Below are positions 17,942 to 27,431 of a stretch of 64,000 nucleotides of DNA, piece after piece (the stretch's first letter is position 1; each line of letters begins with the position of its first letter). The notes under the pieces are model-generated. The model saw only the letters and a list, made by a program, of their open reading frames with translations, was not told the origin of the DNA and searched no databases. The position numbers were made by a program, and so were the translations under genes. This DNA comes from Aquificota bacterium (GTDB lineage: Bacteria; Aquificota; Aquificia; Aquificales; Hydrogenothermaceae): NCBI GenBank assembly GCA_013153635.1, contig JAADDZ010000014.1, positions 124,001-188,000 of the forward strand, written 5' to 3'.

Positions 17942-20068
17942 TCATTCTTCAAAAAAGTATTTATTCTTTGGCTCATCTTCTTCTTTTACATCTTTTAATG
18001 AAACTTTTGCTCTTCCCATATCATCTATATCTATAACTTTTACCTTTAGAACATCTCCTACTTTTACTGCATCTTTTGCTGACTTTAATCTTTGGTTTGA
18101 TATTTGAGACACATGGAGTAAAGAAAGTTTTCCCGGTAGAAGTTCCACAAACGCTCCATAATCTTCTACCCTTGTTACTTTTCCAAGATAAACATCTCCT
18201 ACTTCCATTTGGGAGATAAGCTCATTAATCATGTCTATCGCTTTTTGAGCCATCTGCTTATGAATAGCATATATCTTTATCAAACCGTCTGGTTCTATAT
18301 CTATCTTTACTCCAGTTTCTTCTATGATTCTTTTGATATTCTTTCCTGCAGGACCAATAATAAGAGGTATCTTGTCTGGAAGAACTCTTAATTTTACAAC
18401 AGAAGGAGCATAAGGAGACACTTCTGGTCTTGGTTTAGGAAGTGCTTGATACATTATATCAAGAATATGAAATCTTCCTTCTTTTGCTTGTTTTAGGGCT
18501 TGTTCTAATATCTGCTTGGATAGTCCTTTTATTTTTATATCCATCTGAATCGATGTAACCCCATCTCTTGTCCCAGCAACCTTAAAATCCATATCTCCTA
18601 AGTGGTCTTCATCTCCAAGAATATCTGATAAGACTACAAAATCTTCTCCTTCTTTGATAAGACCCATAGCTATTCCAGCTACATGTTTTTTCATTGGAAC
18701 ACCTGCATCAAATAAAGATAAAGAGCCTCCACAAACAGTAGCCATAGAAGTAGAACCATTTGATTCTAGTATTTCAGAAACTACCCTTATAACGTAAGGG
18801 AACTCTTCTTCTGGAGGTATTAACGGCTCTAAAGCTCTCTCTGCAAGATTTCCATGCCCTATCTCTCTTCTAGAAGTGGCTCTTGGGGGTCTTGCTTCTC
18901 CTACACTAAACGGTGGGAAGTTATAATGGAGCATAAATCTTTTTTTCTCTTCTCCCTCTTCTATACTTTCTTCTATCTGTTCTTCTCCCGGCGCTCCTAA
19001 GGTAGTAGCAACAAACGCTTGAGTCTCTCCTCTTGTAAACACTGCTGAACCGTGAACTCTAGGGAACAGGTTCACTTTTATCCATATAGGTCTTATCTCA
19101 TCAGGTTTCCTTCCGTCTATTCTAACTTTTTCTTTTAGTATCATCTCTCTCATTATTTCGCTTTCTATCTCTTTAAATAGGGTAGAGACTTTTTTCAGCT
19201 CTTCTTCGGGTATTTCTAAGTCTTGAACCATCTGCTCAAAAAGTCTTTCTATGTATTTCTTTCTCTCTCTTTTTTCCTTTATACTGAAGGCTTCTTTTAA
19301 CTTTTGCTTGGCATATTCTCTTATCTTCACTTTTAGCTCTTCTAAAGAGGTATCTTCCTCAACAGTGTACTTTTCTACTCCTACCTCTTCTCTTAATTTT
19401 TCCTGTATCTCTATTAACTTTTGTAATTCTTGATGTGCGCTAAATATAGCCTCTAAAAGGTCTTCTTCTGGTACTTCTTCAGCACCTCCCTCTACCATAA
19501 CAACCGCATCTTTCGTCCCTGCTACTACAATATCAAAATCAGAATTATTTCTCTGCTCATATGTAGGATTAAAAACAAGCTCTCCATCTACTCTACATAC
19601 TCTAACAGCTCCTATAGGTTCTTCTAAAGGAATCCTAGATATATGCAAAGATGCTGATGCTCCAACAATCGCTAAAATATCTGGGTCGTACTTATCGTCT
19701 GCAGATAAGGTAAGGGCTGTGATTACAACATCATTAAAAAACCCTTTCGGAAAAAGGGGTCTTATAGGTCTGTCTATAAGCCTTGATACTAGTATCTCTC
19801 TTACACTTGGTTTTCCTTCTCTTTTAACAAATCCACCGGGAATCTTACCATATGCATAGGTTTTTTCTCTATAGTCAACAGTCAACGGTAGAAAGTCTAC
19901 ATCTGGTTGAGGTTCATCTGCCATTACTGCGGTAACTAAGACTGCTGTATCTCCTTGTCTTACAATAACAGCTCCGTCAGCCTGTCGTGCAAACCAACCA
20001 GTTTCTATTTTGTAAGATTCGTTGTTTATAACTGTTTCTACTATAACAGGCTTTGGAGCTTCTACCAT
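17942..20068 (-). CDS. pnp: Polyribonucleotide nucleotidyltransferase (PNPase)
   Basis: Phosphorolytic 3'-5' exoribonuclease, part of mRNA decay and the RNA degradosome. The 708 residues show two RNase PH domains (FARQADGAVIVRQGDTAVLV and RIDGRKPDEIRPI...FTRGETQAFV), the helical linker, a KH domain around 555-615 (IIGPAGKNIKRIIEETG) and an S1 domain (GDVYLGKVTRVEDYGAFVEL). The ATG shares one base with the rpsO stop, giving the conserved rpsO-pnp operon. The two ends of dprA and pnp are only nine bases apart. Confidence 0.97.
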   Translation of the reverse strand: MVEAPKPVIVETVINNESYKIETGWFARQADGAVIVRQGDTAVLVTAVMADEPQPDVDFLPLTVDYREKTYAYGKIPGGFVKREGKPSVREILVSRLIDRPIRPLFPKGFFNDVVITALTLSADDKYDPDILAIVGASASLHISRIPLEEPIGAVRVCRVDGELVFNPTYEQRNNSDFDIVVAGTKDAVVMVEGGAEEVPEEDLLEAIFSAHQELQKLIEIQEKLREEVGVEKYTVEEDTSLEELKVKIREYAKQKLKEAFSIKEKRERKKYIERLFEQMVQDLEIPEEELKKVSTLFKEIESEIMREMILKEKVRIDGRKPDEIRPIWIKVNLFPRVHGSAVFTRGETQAFVATTLGAPGEEQIEESIEEGEEKKRFMLHYNFPPFSVGEARPPRATSRREIGHGNLAERALEPLIPPEEEFPYVIRVVSEILESNGSTSMATVCGGSLSLFDAGVPMKKHVAGIAMGLIKEGEDFVVLSDILGDEDHLGDMDFKVAGTRDGVTSIQMDIKIKGLSKQILEQALKQAKEGRFHILDIMYQALPKPRPEVSPYAPSVVKLRVLPDKIPLIIGPAGKNIKRIIEETGVKIDIEPDGLIKIYAIHKQMAQKAIDMINELISQMEVGDVYLGKVTRVEDYGAFVELLPGKLSLLHVSQISNQRLKSAKDAVKVGDVLKVKVIDIDDMGRAKVSLKDVKEEDEPKNKYFFEE

Positions 20069-20355
20069 TATTTCCCTCTCCCTGCAGTTTCTCTAATTCC
20101 TAAAGTTTTTATTATGTCTTTGTATCTTTCTGGACTTGTCTTTTTTAGGTATTTAAGGAGTTTTCTTCTTCTGTTTACCATACCTATGAGACCTCTTCTA
20201 GAGTGAAGGTCTTTTTTGTGCTGTTTTATATGCTCTGTTAAATTGTTTATCCTCTCTGTTAAAATTGCGATTTGTACTTCTGGAGAACCTGTATCTCCTT
20301 CGTGTCTAGCGAACTGTTTGATGATTTCTTGTTTTTTGTCTGGAAGAATAGACAT
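20068..20355 (-). CDS. rpsO: 30S ribosomal protein S15
   Basis: Small-subunit protein that binds 16S rRNA early in assembly. The four-helix family pattern is clear: [37 protein letters not shown] and [15 protein letters not shown] 20355 has AGGAGGT with a five-base spacer; a TTG three bases earlier is in frame but less likely. S15 often represses its own mRNA, but no convincing leader fold was identified here. Confidence 0.97.
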   Translation of the reverse strand: MSILPDKKQEIIKQFARHEGDTGSPEVQIAILTERINNLTEHIKQHKKDLHSRRGLIGMVNRRRKLLKYLKKTSPERYKDIIKTLGIRETAGRGK

Positions 20356-20400
20356 CAACTACCTCCTGTTTATCTTCTAAGTTTTATAAGCTAATTGGAT

Positions 20401-20409
20401 ATTATACCA
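20401..20409 (-). promoter_or_regulatory. rpsO-pnp promoter (extended -10)
   Basis: Read on the minus strand the sequence is TGGTATAAT, a perfect extended -10 element, about 45 bases before the rpsO ATG. A weak -35-like TTGGTA lies about 20 bases further upstream, just inside the 3' end of purB. The extended TG can offset poor -35 spacing. Confidence 0.55.
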
Positions 20410-20418
20410 TAACAAATA

Positions 20419-21729
20419 TTAATATTTACCAAAAACTCTTTTGTATATATGAGGTACGTTCTTCAGAAAATTATTTATATCAAAAATCTTTTCTATCTCT
20501 TCTTGAGAAAGTTTTGACATCACTTTCGGGTCTTGCAAAAGAGCGTCTTTAAACATGAGACCTTCTGTATCCCACGCTTTTAGAGCATTTCTTTGAACGA
20601 TGTCATAAGCTTCATCTCTAGACAGACCTTTTTCAACTAGAGCAACTAAGACTTTTGATGATACATACAGACCTTTTGATAGCTCTATATTTTTTTTCAT
20701 TCTGTCTGGATAAACTACAAGCCCTTCCATAACTTTTTTGGTTAGGTTCAGTATGTAGTCTAAAGCTATAGATGAATCTGGCATAACTACTCTTTCTACA
20801 GATGAATGGGATATATCTCTTTCATGCCACAACGCTATGTTCTCCATTGCTGGTAGAGCGTTGGCTCTTATGACTCTTGCTAAGCCGGTTATTCTCTCAC
20901 AGGTTATAGGATTTTTTTTGTGAGGCATTGCTGATGACCCTCTTTGCCCTTTTTTAAAAGGTTCTTGGGCTTCTAAAACTTCTGTTCTTTGAAGGTGTCT
21001 TATCTCTACTGCTATCTTCTCTAAAGATGATGCTGTTATAGCCATAGCTGTCATAAATTCAGCATGTCTGTCTCTTTGCACTACTTGATTTGATACTGGC
21101 TCAACCTCTAAACCTAGCTCTTTAAGGGCTATAGATTCTACTTCAGGGGGTATATTAGAGTAAGTACCTACAGCTCCAGAGATTGCACCTACTGAAGTCG
21201 ATTTTTTCGCATTTAACAGTCTTTCTCTGTTTCTTTTCATTTCTTGATACCACAGTGCAAATTTAAGCCCAAATATCATAGGTTCTGCATGTACTCCGTG
21301 AGTTCTTCCCATTATTACTGTATCTTTGTACTTGAAGGCGTTCTCTTCAAGAATAGGTAAAAGCTGGTCAATATCTTCTATCAATATGTCTATGGCTTCC
21401 TTTATGAGAAGACCTAAAGCTGTATCAATCACATCTGACGATGTAACTCCTAAATGTATATACCTCCCATACTCTCCTACCTGTTCTGCTACTGCGGTAA
21501 CAAAAGCTAATACATCATGATTATAGATTTGGTCTAATTCGTGTATTCTTTCTACTACCTTTTCATCTATGTATGTTTTTTCTATAATCTCCTTTAGAGC
21601 TTCATCAGGGATTTTTCCAAGTTTGTTCCACGCCTTGCATATGGCTATTTCTACATCAAGCCATTTTTGGAATTTGTTAACTTCACTCCAAACTTTTCCC
21701 ATTTTTTCTCTGGTATACCTTTCTATCAT
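20419..21729 (-). CDS. purB: Adenylosuccinate lyase
   Basis: Cleaves SAICAR and adenylosuccinate in purine synthesis, releasing fumarate. The 436 residues contain the superfamily signature GSSAMPHKKNPI, the catalytic HGVHAEPMIFGLK region and HLGVTSSDVIDTALG. The short bacterial form is about this length. The ATG is followed by IERYTREKMGKVWS, the usual N terminus. rpsO lies 64 bases downstream with its own promoter. Confidence 0.96.
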   Translation of the reverse strand: MIERYTREKMGKVWSEVNKFQKWLDVEIAICKAWNKLGKIPDEALKEIIEKTYIDEKVVERIHELDQIYNHDVLAFVTAVAEQVGEYGRYIHLGVTSSDVIDTALGLLIKEAIDILIEDIDQLLPILEENAFKYKDTVIMGRTHGVHAEPMIFGLKFALWYQEMKRNRERLLNAKKSTSVGAISGAVGTYSNIPPEVESIALKELGLEVEPVSNQVVQRDRHAEFMTAMAITASSLEKIAVEIRHLQRTEVLEAQEPFKKGQRGSSAMPHKKNPITCERITGLARVIRANALPAMENIALWHERDISHSSVERVVMPDSSIALDYILNLTKKVMEGLVVYPDRMKKNIELSKGLYVSSKVLVALVEKGLSRDEAYDIVQRNALKAWDTEGLMFKDALLQDPKVMSKLSQEEIEKIFDINNFLKNVPHIYKRVFGKY

Positions 21730-21809
21730 AGAGCATCTCCAAAATTTAAAATTTTAGATTAGATTTGATAGGCTTAGTAAAGATTACCTACTTTTAAACT
21801 CTGTGTATA

Positions 21810-21818
21810 ATTATAGCA
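21810..21818 (-). promoter_or_regulatory. purB promoter (extended -10) in a divergent spacer
   Basis: The 179-base gap between purB and the small gene at 21909 is about 80 percent A+T. Read on the minus strand, TGCTATAAT at 21818-21810 is a perfect extended -10 about 80 bases before the purB ATG. The same bases read forward give TATAAT at 21806-21811, a possible -10 for the rightward gene. No riboswitch-like fold was recognised. Confidence 0.5.
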
Positions 21819-21908
21819 AAATTTAGTAGTAAGATTTAAAACTATTAGAAAATAAAAAATTTTTTTATAAATTTAAACTTTGAGAACAATATATATGAGG
21901 TTAAGAGA

Positions 21909-22211
21909 ATGGCTGATTTTACAAAAGCTGGAAGTGATAAAGGTGATGTAGAAAAACAACTAAAACATCTGCTTATCTCTGCAAATTTGACATATCACTC
22001 TTATATTGCCGTTATAGAAGACCTGTCTAAGGAAGAACTAGAAGGAGACCTAAGAGAGTATGTAGAGCAGTACACTTTAGAGATATTACCTATGGTAAAA
22101 AAGATAGAAGCAGAAGAAAATGACAAACTAATAGAAAAGGCAAATGAGATAAAGAAAATCTACGAAAATCTGATAAAAGAGATTAAAGATAAGATTAAAG
22201 AAACTAACTGA
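21909..22211 (+). CDS. Small helical protein of unknown function upstream of uspA-like gene
   Basis: I do not recognise this 100-residue protein. It is charged and predicted to be helical throughout, with an acidic centre (EDLSKEELEGDLREYVEQ) and a Lys/Glu-rich, possibly coiled-coil C terminus. It has no signal peptide, membrane segment or cysteine. The ATG follows GGTTAAGAGA, a moderate ribosome site. It sits 70 bases before a universal stress protein gene, in the same orientation and possibly one transcript, so a role in stress or energy limitation is conceivable but not shown. Confidence 0.7.
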   Translation: MADFTKAGSDKGDVEKQLKHLLISANLTYHSYIAVIEDLSKEELEGDLREYVEQYTLEILPMVKKIEAEENDKLIEKANEIKKIYENLIKEIKDKIKETN

Positions 22212-22281
22212 TAATTTTTTATCTTTGTCTAATTTAGGTTAGAATATTCTACAAATACATATTGAGTTTGTGGAGATTTTT

Positions 22282-23124
22282 ATGATTAAGCGTATTTTGG
22301 TAGGTTTAGATGGCTCTGAACAGTCTAAAATTGCTGGAAAGTATGGGATTTATCTGTCTAAGAAACTAAAAAAACCTGTTATAGGTATCCATATTATAGA
22401 TATTAGACTGTTAGAAGGTCCCTTTATAGAGGACATCGCTGGAGCTTTGGGATTTACAGTGTATTCAGATTTTACCCCAAAAATAAAAGAAGCTTTAGAG
22501 AAGAGAGCAGATATTATTTTAGATGCTTTTGCTAAAGAATGTAGAGAAGAAGGAGCTGACTGCTCTATAGTATCTGCATACGGGATTGTAGTAAATGAGA
22601 TTGTTAATATGGCAGACCCAGAAGATTTGATAATCGTTGGAAAAAAAGGACAGCATAGCGAGTTTACTGCACTACTTCTAGGTTCTACATCTGAAGCTAT
22701 CGCTAGAAAAGCTCCTTGTCCTGTAATGGTAACCCATGAGATTTTTAAAGAAATCCAAAATATCGTTTTAGCTTTTGACGGTAGAGAAAAATCTATCCAT
22801 GCATCGCAGTACATATCTGACACATTAAAAGATTTGGACATAAAGAAAGTAACTGTTATATCTGTATTAGAAGAAGACAGTCCTGAAAAGAAAAAACATA
22901 TACAAGAGCTGTTAGAAGAATATCTAAAAGTAGATTTTGAACTAAAATTTATGTACGGTTATCCAGAAGAGGAAATTACTGAATTTATAAACTCAAACTT
23001 AGACAAATATGACCTGTTAGTTATGGGAGCTTACGGAGAAAGTAAAATAAAAGAGCTTATTTTAGGAAGTACTACTTCTTACATTCTAAATCATACCCAG
23101 ATAGCTACTCTTTTAGTAAAGTAA
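22282..23124 (+). CDS. Tandem-domain universal stress protein
   Basis: Two UspA-fold domains in one chain of about 280 residues. Both begin with a beta strand plus acidic residue (ILVGLDGSEQS; IVLAFDGREKS). Each ends with the ATP-binding glycine pattern: GKKGQHSEFTALLLGSTS in the first and GAYGESKIKELILGSTTS in the second, so both may bind ATP. Such proteins support survival in starvation or oxidative stress. ATG 22282 follows GGAG with a six-base spacer; a GTG at 22270 overlaps that site and is unlikely. tyrA starts three bases after the stop. Confidence 0.88.
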   Translation: MIKRILVGLDGSEQSKIAGKYGIYLSKKLKKPVIGIHIIDIRLLEGPFIEDIAGALGFTVYSDFTPKIKEALEKRADIILDAFAKECREEGADCSIVSAYGIVVNEIVNMADPEDLIIVGKKGQHSEFTALLLGSTSEAIARKAPCPVMVTHEIFKEIQNIVLAFDGREKSIHASQYISDTLKDLDIKKVTVISVLEEDSPEKKKHIQELLEEYLKVDFELKFMYGYPEEEITEFINSNLDKYDLLVMGAYGESKIKELILGSTTSYILNHTQIATLLVK

Positions 23125-23126
23125 CA

Positions 23127-24002
23127 ATGAGTAAAGATTTTGGAAATTTTGACAGTATTCTTATCATAGGGCTTGGACTTATAGGTGGTTCTTTGGCTCT
23201 TTCTCTGAAAGAGGAAGGTTTTACAGGAACCATATATGGATACGACCTTAGCAAAGAAAGAATTCAAACTGCCCAAGAGTTAAACGCTATTGATAAAGGT
23301 TTTAGCAAGCTAGAAGAGATACCTTGGGACAAGATAGATTTGGTCATACTAGCTACCCCAGTAAGAACATTTGAAAAGATAGCAAAACAGATAAAGCCTT
23401 TTTTAAATTCTAGTACTGTAGTTTCTGATGTTGGAAGTGTAAAAGGAGACCTTATTGAAAATCTATCTAATATCCTAAAACCAAACACCTTTATAGGTAT
23501 TCACCCAATAGCTGGAACAGAAAAAGAAGGTATAGAAAATGCGGTAGTGGGACTTTTCAAGGGAGCAAAAGTTATCATCACTCCTACCAAAGAAAGCAAA
23601 GATGCTCAAAGATTAAAAAAGCTATGGGAAGATTTAGGTTCAAAAGTAGAAGTTATGAACCCACACACCCATGATTTTGTTTTTGCAAGTGTATCTCATT
23701 TACCTCATGCGGTAGCATTTGCTCTCGTTGATGCTCTTATAAAACTCTCAAAAGAAACAGGTATCGACCTTTTCTCTTACCCCGGAGGAGGTTTTAAAGA
23801 TTTTACAAGAATTGCCGCTAGCTCTCCTACAGTATGGAAAGATATTTTTATAGAAAACAAAAAAGATGTGATTCATGCTATAGATGAGTTCACAAAGTCC
23901 CTTCAAGAACTAAAAAAGTACATACAAGAAGAAAACCAAGAAAAATTAATAGAACTTCTATCAGAAAGTAGAGAAAAGAGGTTGTCCCTTGATAAAAGCT
24001 GA
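23127..24002 (+). CDS. tyrA: Prephenate dehydrogenase
   Basis: Oxidises prephenate (or arogenate) to the tyrosine precursor with NAD(P)+. The N-terminal Rossmann motif is [15 protein letters not shown]. Further landmarks are [37 protein letters not shown] with the substrate-contacting His, and [11 protein letters not shown]. The 291 residues match the monofunctional form without a mutase or ACT domain. The end overlaps pyrD by 14 bases. Confidence 0.94.
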   Translation: MSKDFGNFDSILIIGLGLIGGSLALSLKEEGFTGTIYGYDLSKERIQTAQELNAIDKGFSKLEEIPWDKIDLVILATPVRTFEKIAKQIKPFLNSSTVVSDVGSVKGDLIENLSNILKPNTFIGIHPIAGTEKEGIENAVVGLFKGAKVIITPTKESKDAQRLKKLWEDLGSKVEVMNPHTHDFVFASVSHLPHAVAFALVDALIKLSKETGIDLFSYPGGGFKDFTRIAASSPTVWKDIFIENKKDVIHAIDEFTKSLQELKKYIQEENQEKLIELLSESREKRLSLDKS

Positions 24003-24933
24003 AAAAGACTCTCTATCCTATGAACTCTTTGGTATAAAGTTTAAAAACCCTATCTGGACTGCTTCTGGCTGTTTTAGTTACGGCTTAGAAGTATCAAAAC
24101 TGTACGATTTATCAAAACTTGGAGCTATCGTAGTAAAGGGTCTGTCTTATAAAGAGAGGAAAGGAAATCCCCCAGAAAGGATAGTAGAGACCCCTGCTGG
24201 AATGTTAAACTCTATAGGACTTCAAAATCCGGGAGTAAAAAAATTTGTTGATGAAATACTACCAAGTTTGAGACAGTACGATACTGTTATCTTTGCCAAT
24301 GTTTTTGGAGAAGACGAGGAAGAATATATAGCGGTAGCTGAAGAATTAGACAAAGCTGATGGGGTACATGGACTAGAGCTGAATGTATCCTGTCCAAATG
24401 TAAAAAAAGGAGGAATTGCATTTGGAAGTGACCCCCAAACCCTTTATGACCTAGTTTCTAAACTGAAAAAGGTAACTCAAAAACCTCTTCTTGTAAAACT
24501 AAGCCCAAATGTTACAAACATACTAGATACAGCCCAAGCCTGTATTAGTGCTAACGCCGATGGTCTTGTACTGATAAATACCCTTCTTGGCATGGCTATA
24601 GACACAGAAAAAGAAGAGCCAATTTTAGCTACAAAAACAGGAGGTTTGTCTGGACCAGCTATCCTTCCCATCGCTGTTAGAATGATATACCAAGTGTACG
24701 AAAAATACAAAACCAGCACCACAATAATAGGTGTAGGAGGGATAACTACAACTCAAGATGCTCTCCAGCACATACTAGCAGGAGCGATAGCTGTCCAGAT
24801 AGGAACTGCCAACTTTTATGACCCTTATTCTCCTCTAAAAATCATAGAAGGACTAAAAGAACATATCCATAAAAAAGGATATTCTCACTATCTAGAATTA
24901 GTAGGAAAAGCTCACAAACTAAAAATAAAATAA
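23989..24933 (+). CDS. pyrD: Dihydroorotate dehydrogenase, class 1 (probably 1B catalytic subunit)
   Basis: FMN enzyme that oxidises dihydroorotate to orotate. The barrel shows [36 protein letters not shown] with the class 1 segment, LLVKLSPNV and [19 protein letters not shown]. In class 1B enzymes the catalytic base is a cysteine in a mobile loop and an electron-transfer subunit (PyrK) is needed; pyrK is not in the window. The start is TTG 23989 with AGAGG eight bases upstream, inside the end of tyrA. Confidence 0.93.
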   Translation: MIKAEKDSLSYELFGIKFKNPIWTASGCFSYGLEVSKLYDLSKLGAIVVKGLSYKERKGNPPERIVETPAGMLNSIGLQNPGVKKFVDEILPSLRQYDTVIFANVFGEDEEEYIAVAEELDKADGVHGLELNVSCPNVKKGGIAFGSDPQTLYDLVSKLKKVTQKPLLVKLSPNVTNILDTAQACISANADGLVLINTLLGMAIDTEKEEPILATKTGGLSGPAILPIAVRMIYQVYEKYKTSTTIIGVGGITTTQDALQHILAGAIAVQIGTANFYDPYSPLKIIEGLKEHIHKKGYSHYLELVGKAHKLKIK

Positions 24934-24937
24934 ATCC

Positions 24938-25435
24938 CTATATGTGAGCTTTTATCAAAGATATAATCTCATTGATGTCTTCATCACTTAACTTTCCACT
25001 TTTTTTGTATATGAGCTTACCATCTTTATCGAAGATAAGAACATTGTAGTCATCGTCCTTTAATCCCCATTTTTTCACAAAAACTTTGTTATTATCTTTT
25101 ACATATATGGTATCTGGAAACTCTTTTTGTTTCTTTTTGAGAATTTTACTTAGTACAAATTTTGGAAGCCATGTTGCCTTCATATTGATAATCACGATAG
25201 AGCCGAATTTTTCTTTGTCAAAATTTTGTTTTTTTAAAATCTCTATAAGATTTTTGTTTAATTTTCTCACATCAGGGTCAACGTAAAGAACGAGATACAC
25301 TTTTCCCTTTATCATCTGCGTAGAAAAAGGTTTTCCATCTACAAAACCTCCCTCTTTGCCAGAGAGTTTTATCTCTGGTGGAACAAAACCTACACTCAAC
25401 GTAAAAGCCATAACTAATGAAAGAAAAAGCCCCAT
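24938..25435 (-). CDS. YtfJ-like periplasmic thioredoxin-fold protein
   Basis: Predicted exported protein of about 165 residues. ATG 25435 has AAGGAGA upstream and opens a signal peptide (MGLFLSLVMAFTLSVGF), whereas the longer frame from 25492 would bury it. The mature part looks like the YtfJ family of thioredoxin-fold proteins: GKVYLVLYVDPDVRKLN, SIVIINMKATWLPKF, NVLIFDKDGKLIYKKSG. It has no CXXC, as is usual for YtfJ, so it is not a classical disulfide reductase. Function is unknown. It converges on pyrD with four bases between stops. Confidence 0.72.
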   Translation of the reverse strand: MGLFLSLVMAFTLSVGFVPPEIKLSGKEGGFVDGKPFSTQMIKGKVYLVLYVDPDVRKLNKNLIEILKKQNFDKEKFGSIVIINMKATWLPKFVLSKILKKKQKEFPDTIYVKDNNKVFVKKWGLKDDDYNVLIFDKDGKLIYKKSGKLSDEDINEIISLIKAHI

Positions 25436-25470
25436 ACTTATCTCCTTAAAATTTTTATTAAATTTTAACT

Positions 25471-25479
25471 TGATATAAT
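25471..25479 (+). promoter_or_regulatory. ilvE promoter (extended -10)
   Basis: TGATATAAT is a perfect extended -10 element 37 bases before the ilvE start. The surrounding sequence is A/T only, and no good -35 is visible. It lies in the 81-base spacer shared with the divergent YtfJ-like gene. Confidence 0.55.
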
Positions 25480-25516
25480 AATTTAACCACAAGAAATTTT
25501 TGGAGGAATTAGAATC

Positions 25517-26422
25517 TTGGAGTACATATACTTTGAGGGGAAACTAGTACCTGAAAACGAAGCAAAAATCAGCATCAAAACAAACTCCTTCCACTACGGT
25601 ACTGCTGTTTTTGAAGGGATAAGAGCTTATTACGACCATGAAAAAGACAAGATGTACGGTCTTTTTTTTAAAGAACATTACCAAAGGCTTTTTCAAAATA
25701 TGAAAGTTCTGAATATGAAAATAGATGAAAGCATCGACCAACTAGTTGATATTACAAAAGAATTAATAAGAAAAAATAATATAAAAAATGATATATACAT
25801 AAGACCTATCGTTTACTTTTGTGACCTAAAAATAAGTCCTAAGCTAATAGGATACAACGCCAAAATAGCCATCTACACATATCCTTTAGGGGATTATATA
25901 GACATCAATCAAGGAGTAAAAGCGGTAGTATCTTCATGGAAAAGATTAAATGACAATATGATACCCCCTAGGTTAAAAGTAGCTGGAGCTTATGTAAATA
26001 GTGCTTTCTCAAAAACAGAGGCTATCCTAGCAGGAGCAGATGAAGCTATAGTACTTAACGAAAAAGGTTTTGTTTCTGAAGGGAGTGCAGAGAACATATT
26101 TATCGTGAGAAATGAAAAACTCATAACCCCTCCTGTAAGTGATGATATTTTAGAAGGCATTACTAGATGGGCGGTTATCCAGATAGCCAAAGACTTAGGA
26201 TACAAAGTAGAAGAAAGGCATATAGCGAGAACAGAACTGTACGTAGCAGACGAAGTCTTTTTCTGTGGTACTGGCGCTCAAGTGTCTCCTGTAGTAGAGA
26301 TAGACCATAGGAGTGTAGGAGATGGGAAACCGGGAAAAATCACAAAAGAGATACAGAATGTATATTTCAAGGCTGTAAAAGGAAAAATCGAAAAATATAA
26401 AAACTGGATAATAGAAATCTAA
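25517..26422 (+). CDS. ilvE: Branched-chain amino acid aminotransferase
   Basis: PLP enzyme of fold type IV for the last step of leucine, isoleucine and valine synthesis. Characteristic segments are HYGTAVFEGIRAYYD, LFFKEHYQRLFQN, the Lys-bearing LKVAGAYVNSAFSK, EGSAENIFIV, DILEGITRWAVIQIAKDLG and FFCGTGAQVSPV. The 301 residues are typical. The start is TTG 25517 with GGAGGAATT upstream. The next gene begins two bases after its stop. Confidence 0.93.
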   Translation: MEYIYFEGKLVPENEAKISIKTNSFHYGTAVFEGIRAYYDHEKDKMYGLFFKEHYQRLFQNMKVLNMKIDESIDQLVDITKELIRKNNIKNDIYIRPIVYFCDLKISPKLIGYNAKIAIYTYPLGDYIDINQGVKAVVSSWKRLNDNMIPPRLKVAGAYVNSAFSKTEAILAGADEAIVLNEKGFVSEGSAENIFIVRNEKLITPPVSDDILEGITRWAVIQIAKDLGYKVEERHIARTELYVADEVFFCGTGAQVSPVVEIDHRSVGDGKPGKITKEIQNVYFKAVKGKIEKYKNWIIEI

Positions 26423-26423
26423 A

Positions 26424-27431
26424 TTGAAACTAGACAGATATATAAAACAAGACCTAGAAAAGACTTTTAATATAAAAATAAATAGGGAGATTTTCTCCAA
26501 AGAGATATTTTTCTACCAAAAGACAAAATCTTCGAAAGAAAAACTAAACTCCAGATTTGGAGTTCTATATCCAAAAGAGATAAACAATCAAAGCAGTTTT
26601 CAAATTGAAAAGGTTTTCCCTTTTATACTTAATGAAAAACCTAAGATGCTAGAACACAGACTCTTAATAACTCCCTATCTATCAGAAAGGGAGCTAAAAT
26701 TTTTAACCCTCTTTAATATAGATAGTGTAATTACTGAAAAATTACAGATAAATACACCTTTAAAGGTTTTTGACATTCCTGTCCTAGAAACCAAAAATAT
26801 AGAAAAACTGAATATAGAAAAACTATCCTATAAAAGGAAAACAAAAGAGATAAGCGGAACAAACCTGTTTTTTGATTTTGGTTATGGAAATTACTATTTC
26901 CTCATAGTACTACCTTACGATTCTCTAGAACAGTCTCTAAAAAATCTCAACTTTATTGGAAGCTACAAAGTTACAAAAGAGTTAATAAGACGAATCTTTG
27001 AAGTATCTGCACCAAAAGGTTACAGAATAAGATTTTTGTTTTGTGACCATGCTTATCACAACAACATTGGACTAGTAGAGCATATCAAAAATATAAACAC
27101 AGATAAGATATTGGCTGTAATGAATCTACAAGATACTGGATTAGGAAATGAAAAACTGATAACCAAAAATTATAGATACTTACTTGATGAGTACACCCAA
27201 AGGAAGATAATCAAAATAGCAAACAAAATAGGAGAAAGTATAAAAAGTACAGTAATGGACGATTTTTCAAATATAGATTTGATAATAAAGGATATTCCTA
27301 TTATCTGGTTCTACTCTTTCCCAAATAGATACAAAACATCTCTCCATTACAATTTTTTACCAAAAATTTATACCAAAAAAATTTCCTATATACTATTTTC
27401 AATAATAAAAAATCTATACAGAGACATCTAA
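26424..27431 (+). CDS. Unknown protein, possibly a degenerate M28/M42-like fold
   Basis: I do not recognise this 335-residue protein. It starts with TTG two bases after ilvE. The middle contains FLFCDHAYHNNIGLVEHI and KILAVMNLQDTGLG, which recall the metal site and following strand of zinc aminopeptidases (M28/M42), but the usual second Asp and Glu-Glu ligands are not evident. It has no signal peptide or membrane segment. It is followed directly by a membrane protein gene, and the two appear to be a pair downstream of ilvE. The function should be left open. Confidence 0.6.
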   Translation: MKLDRYIKQDLEKTFNIKINREIFSKEIFFYQKTKSSKEKLNSRFGVLYPKEINNQSSFQIEKVFPFILNEKPKMLEHRLLITPYLSERELKFLTLFNIDSVITEKLQINTPLKVFDIPVLETKNIEKLNIEKLSYKRKTKEISGTNLFFDFGYGNYYFLIVLPYDSLEQSLKNLNFIGSYKVTKELIRRIFEVSAPKGYRIRFLFCDHAYHNNIGLVEHIKNINTDKILAVMNLQDTGLGNEKLITKNYRYLLDEYTQRKIIKIANKIGESIKSTVMDDFSNIDLIIKDIPIIWFYSFPNRYKTSLHYNFLPKIYTKKISYILFSIIKNLYRDI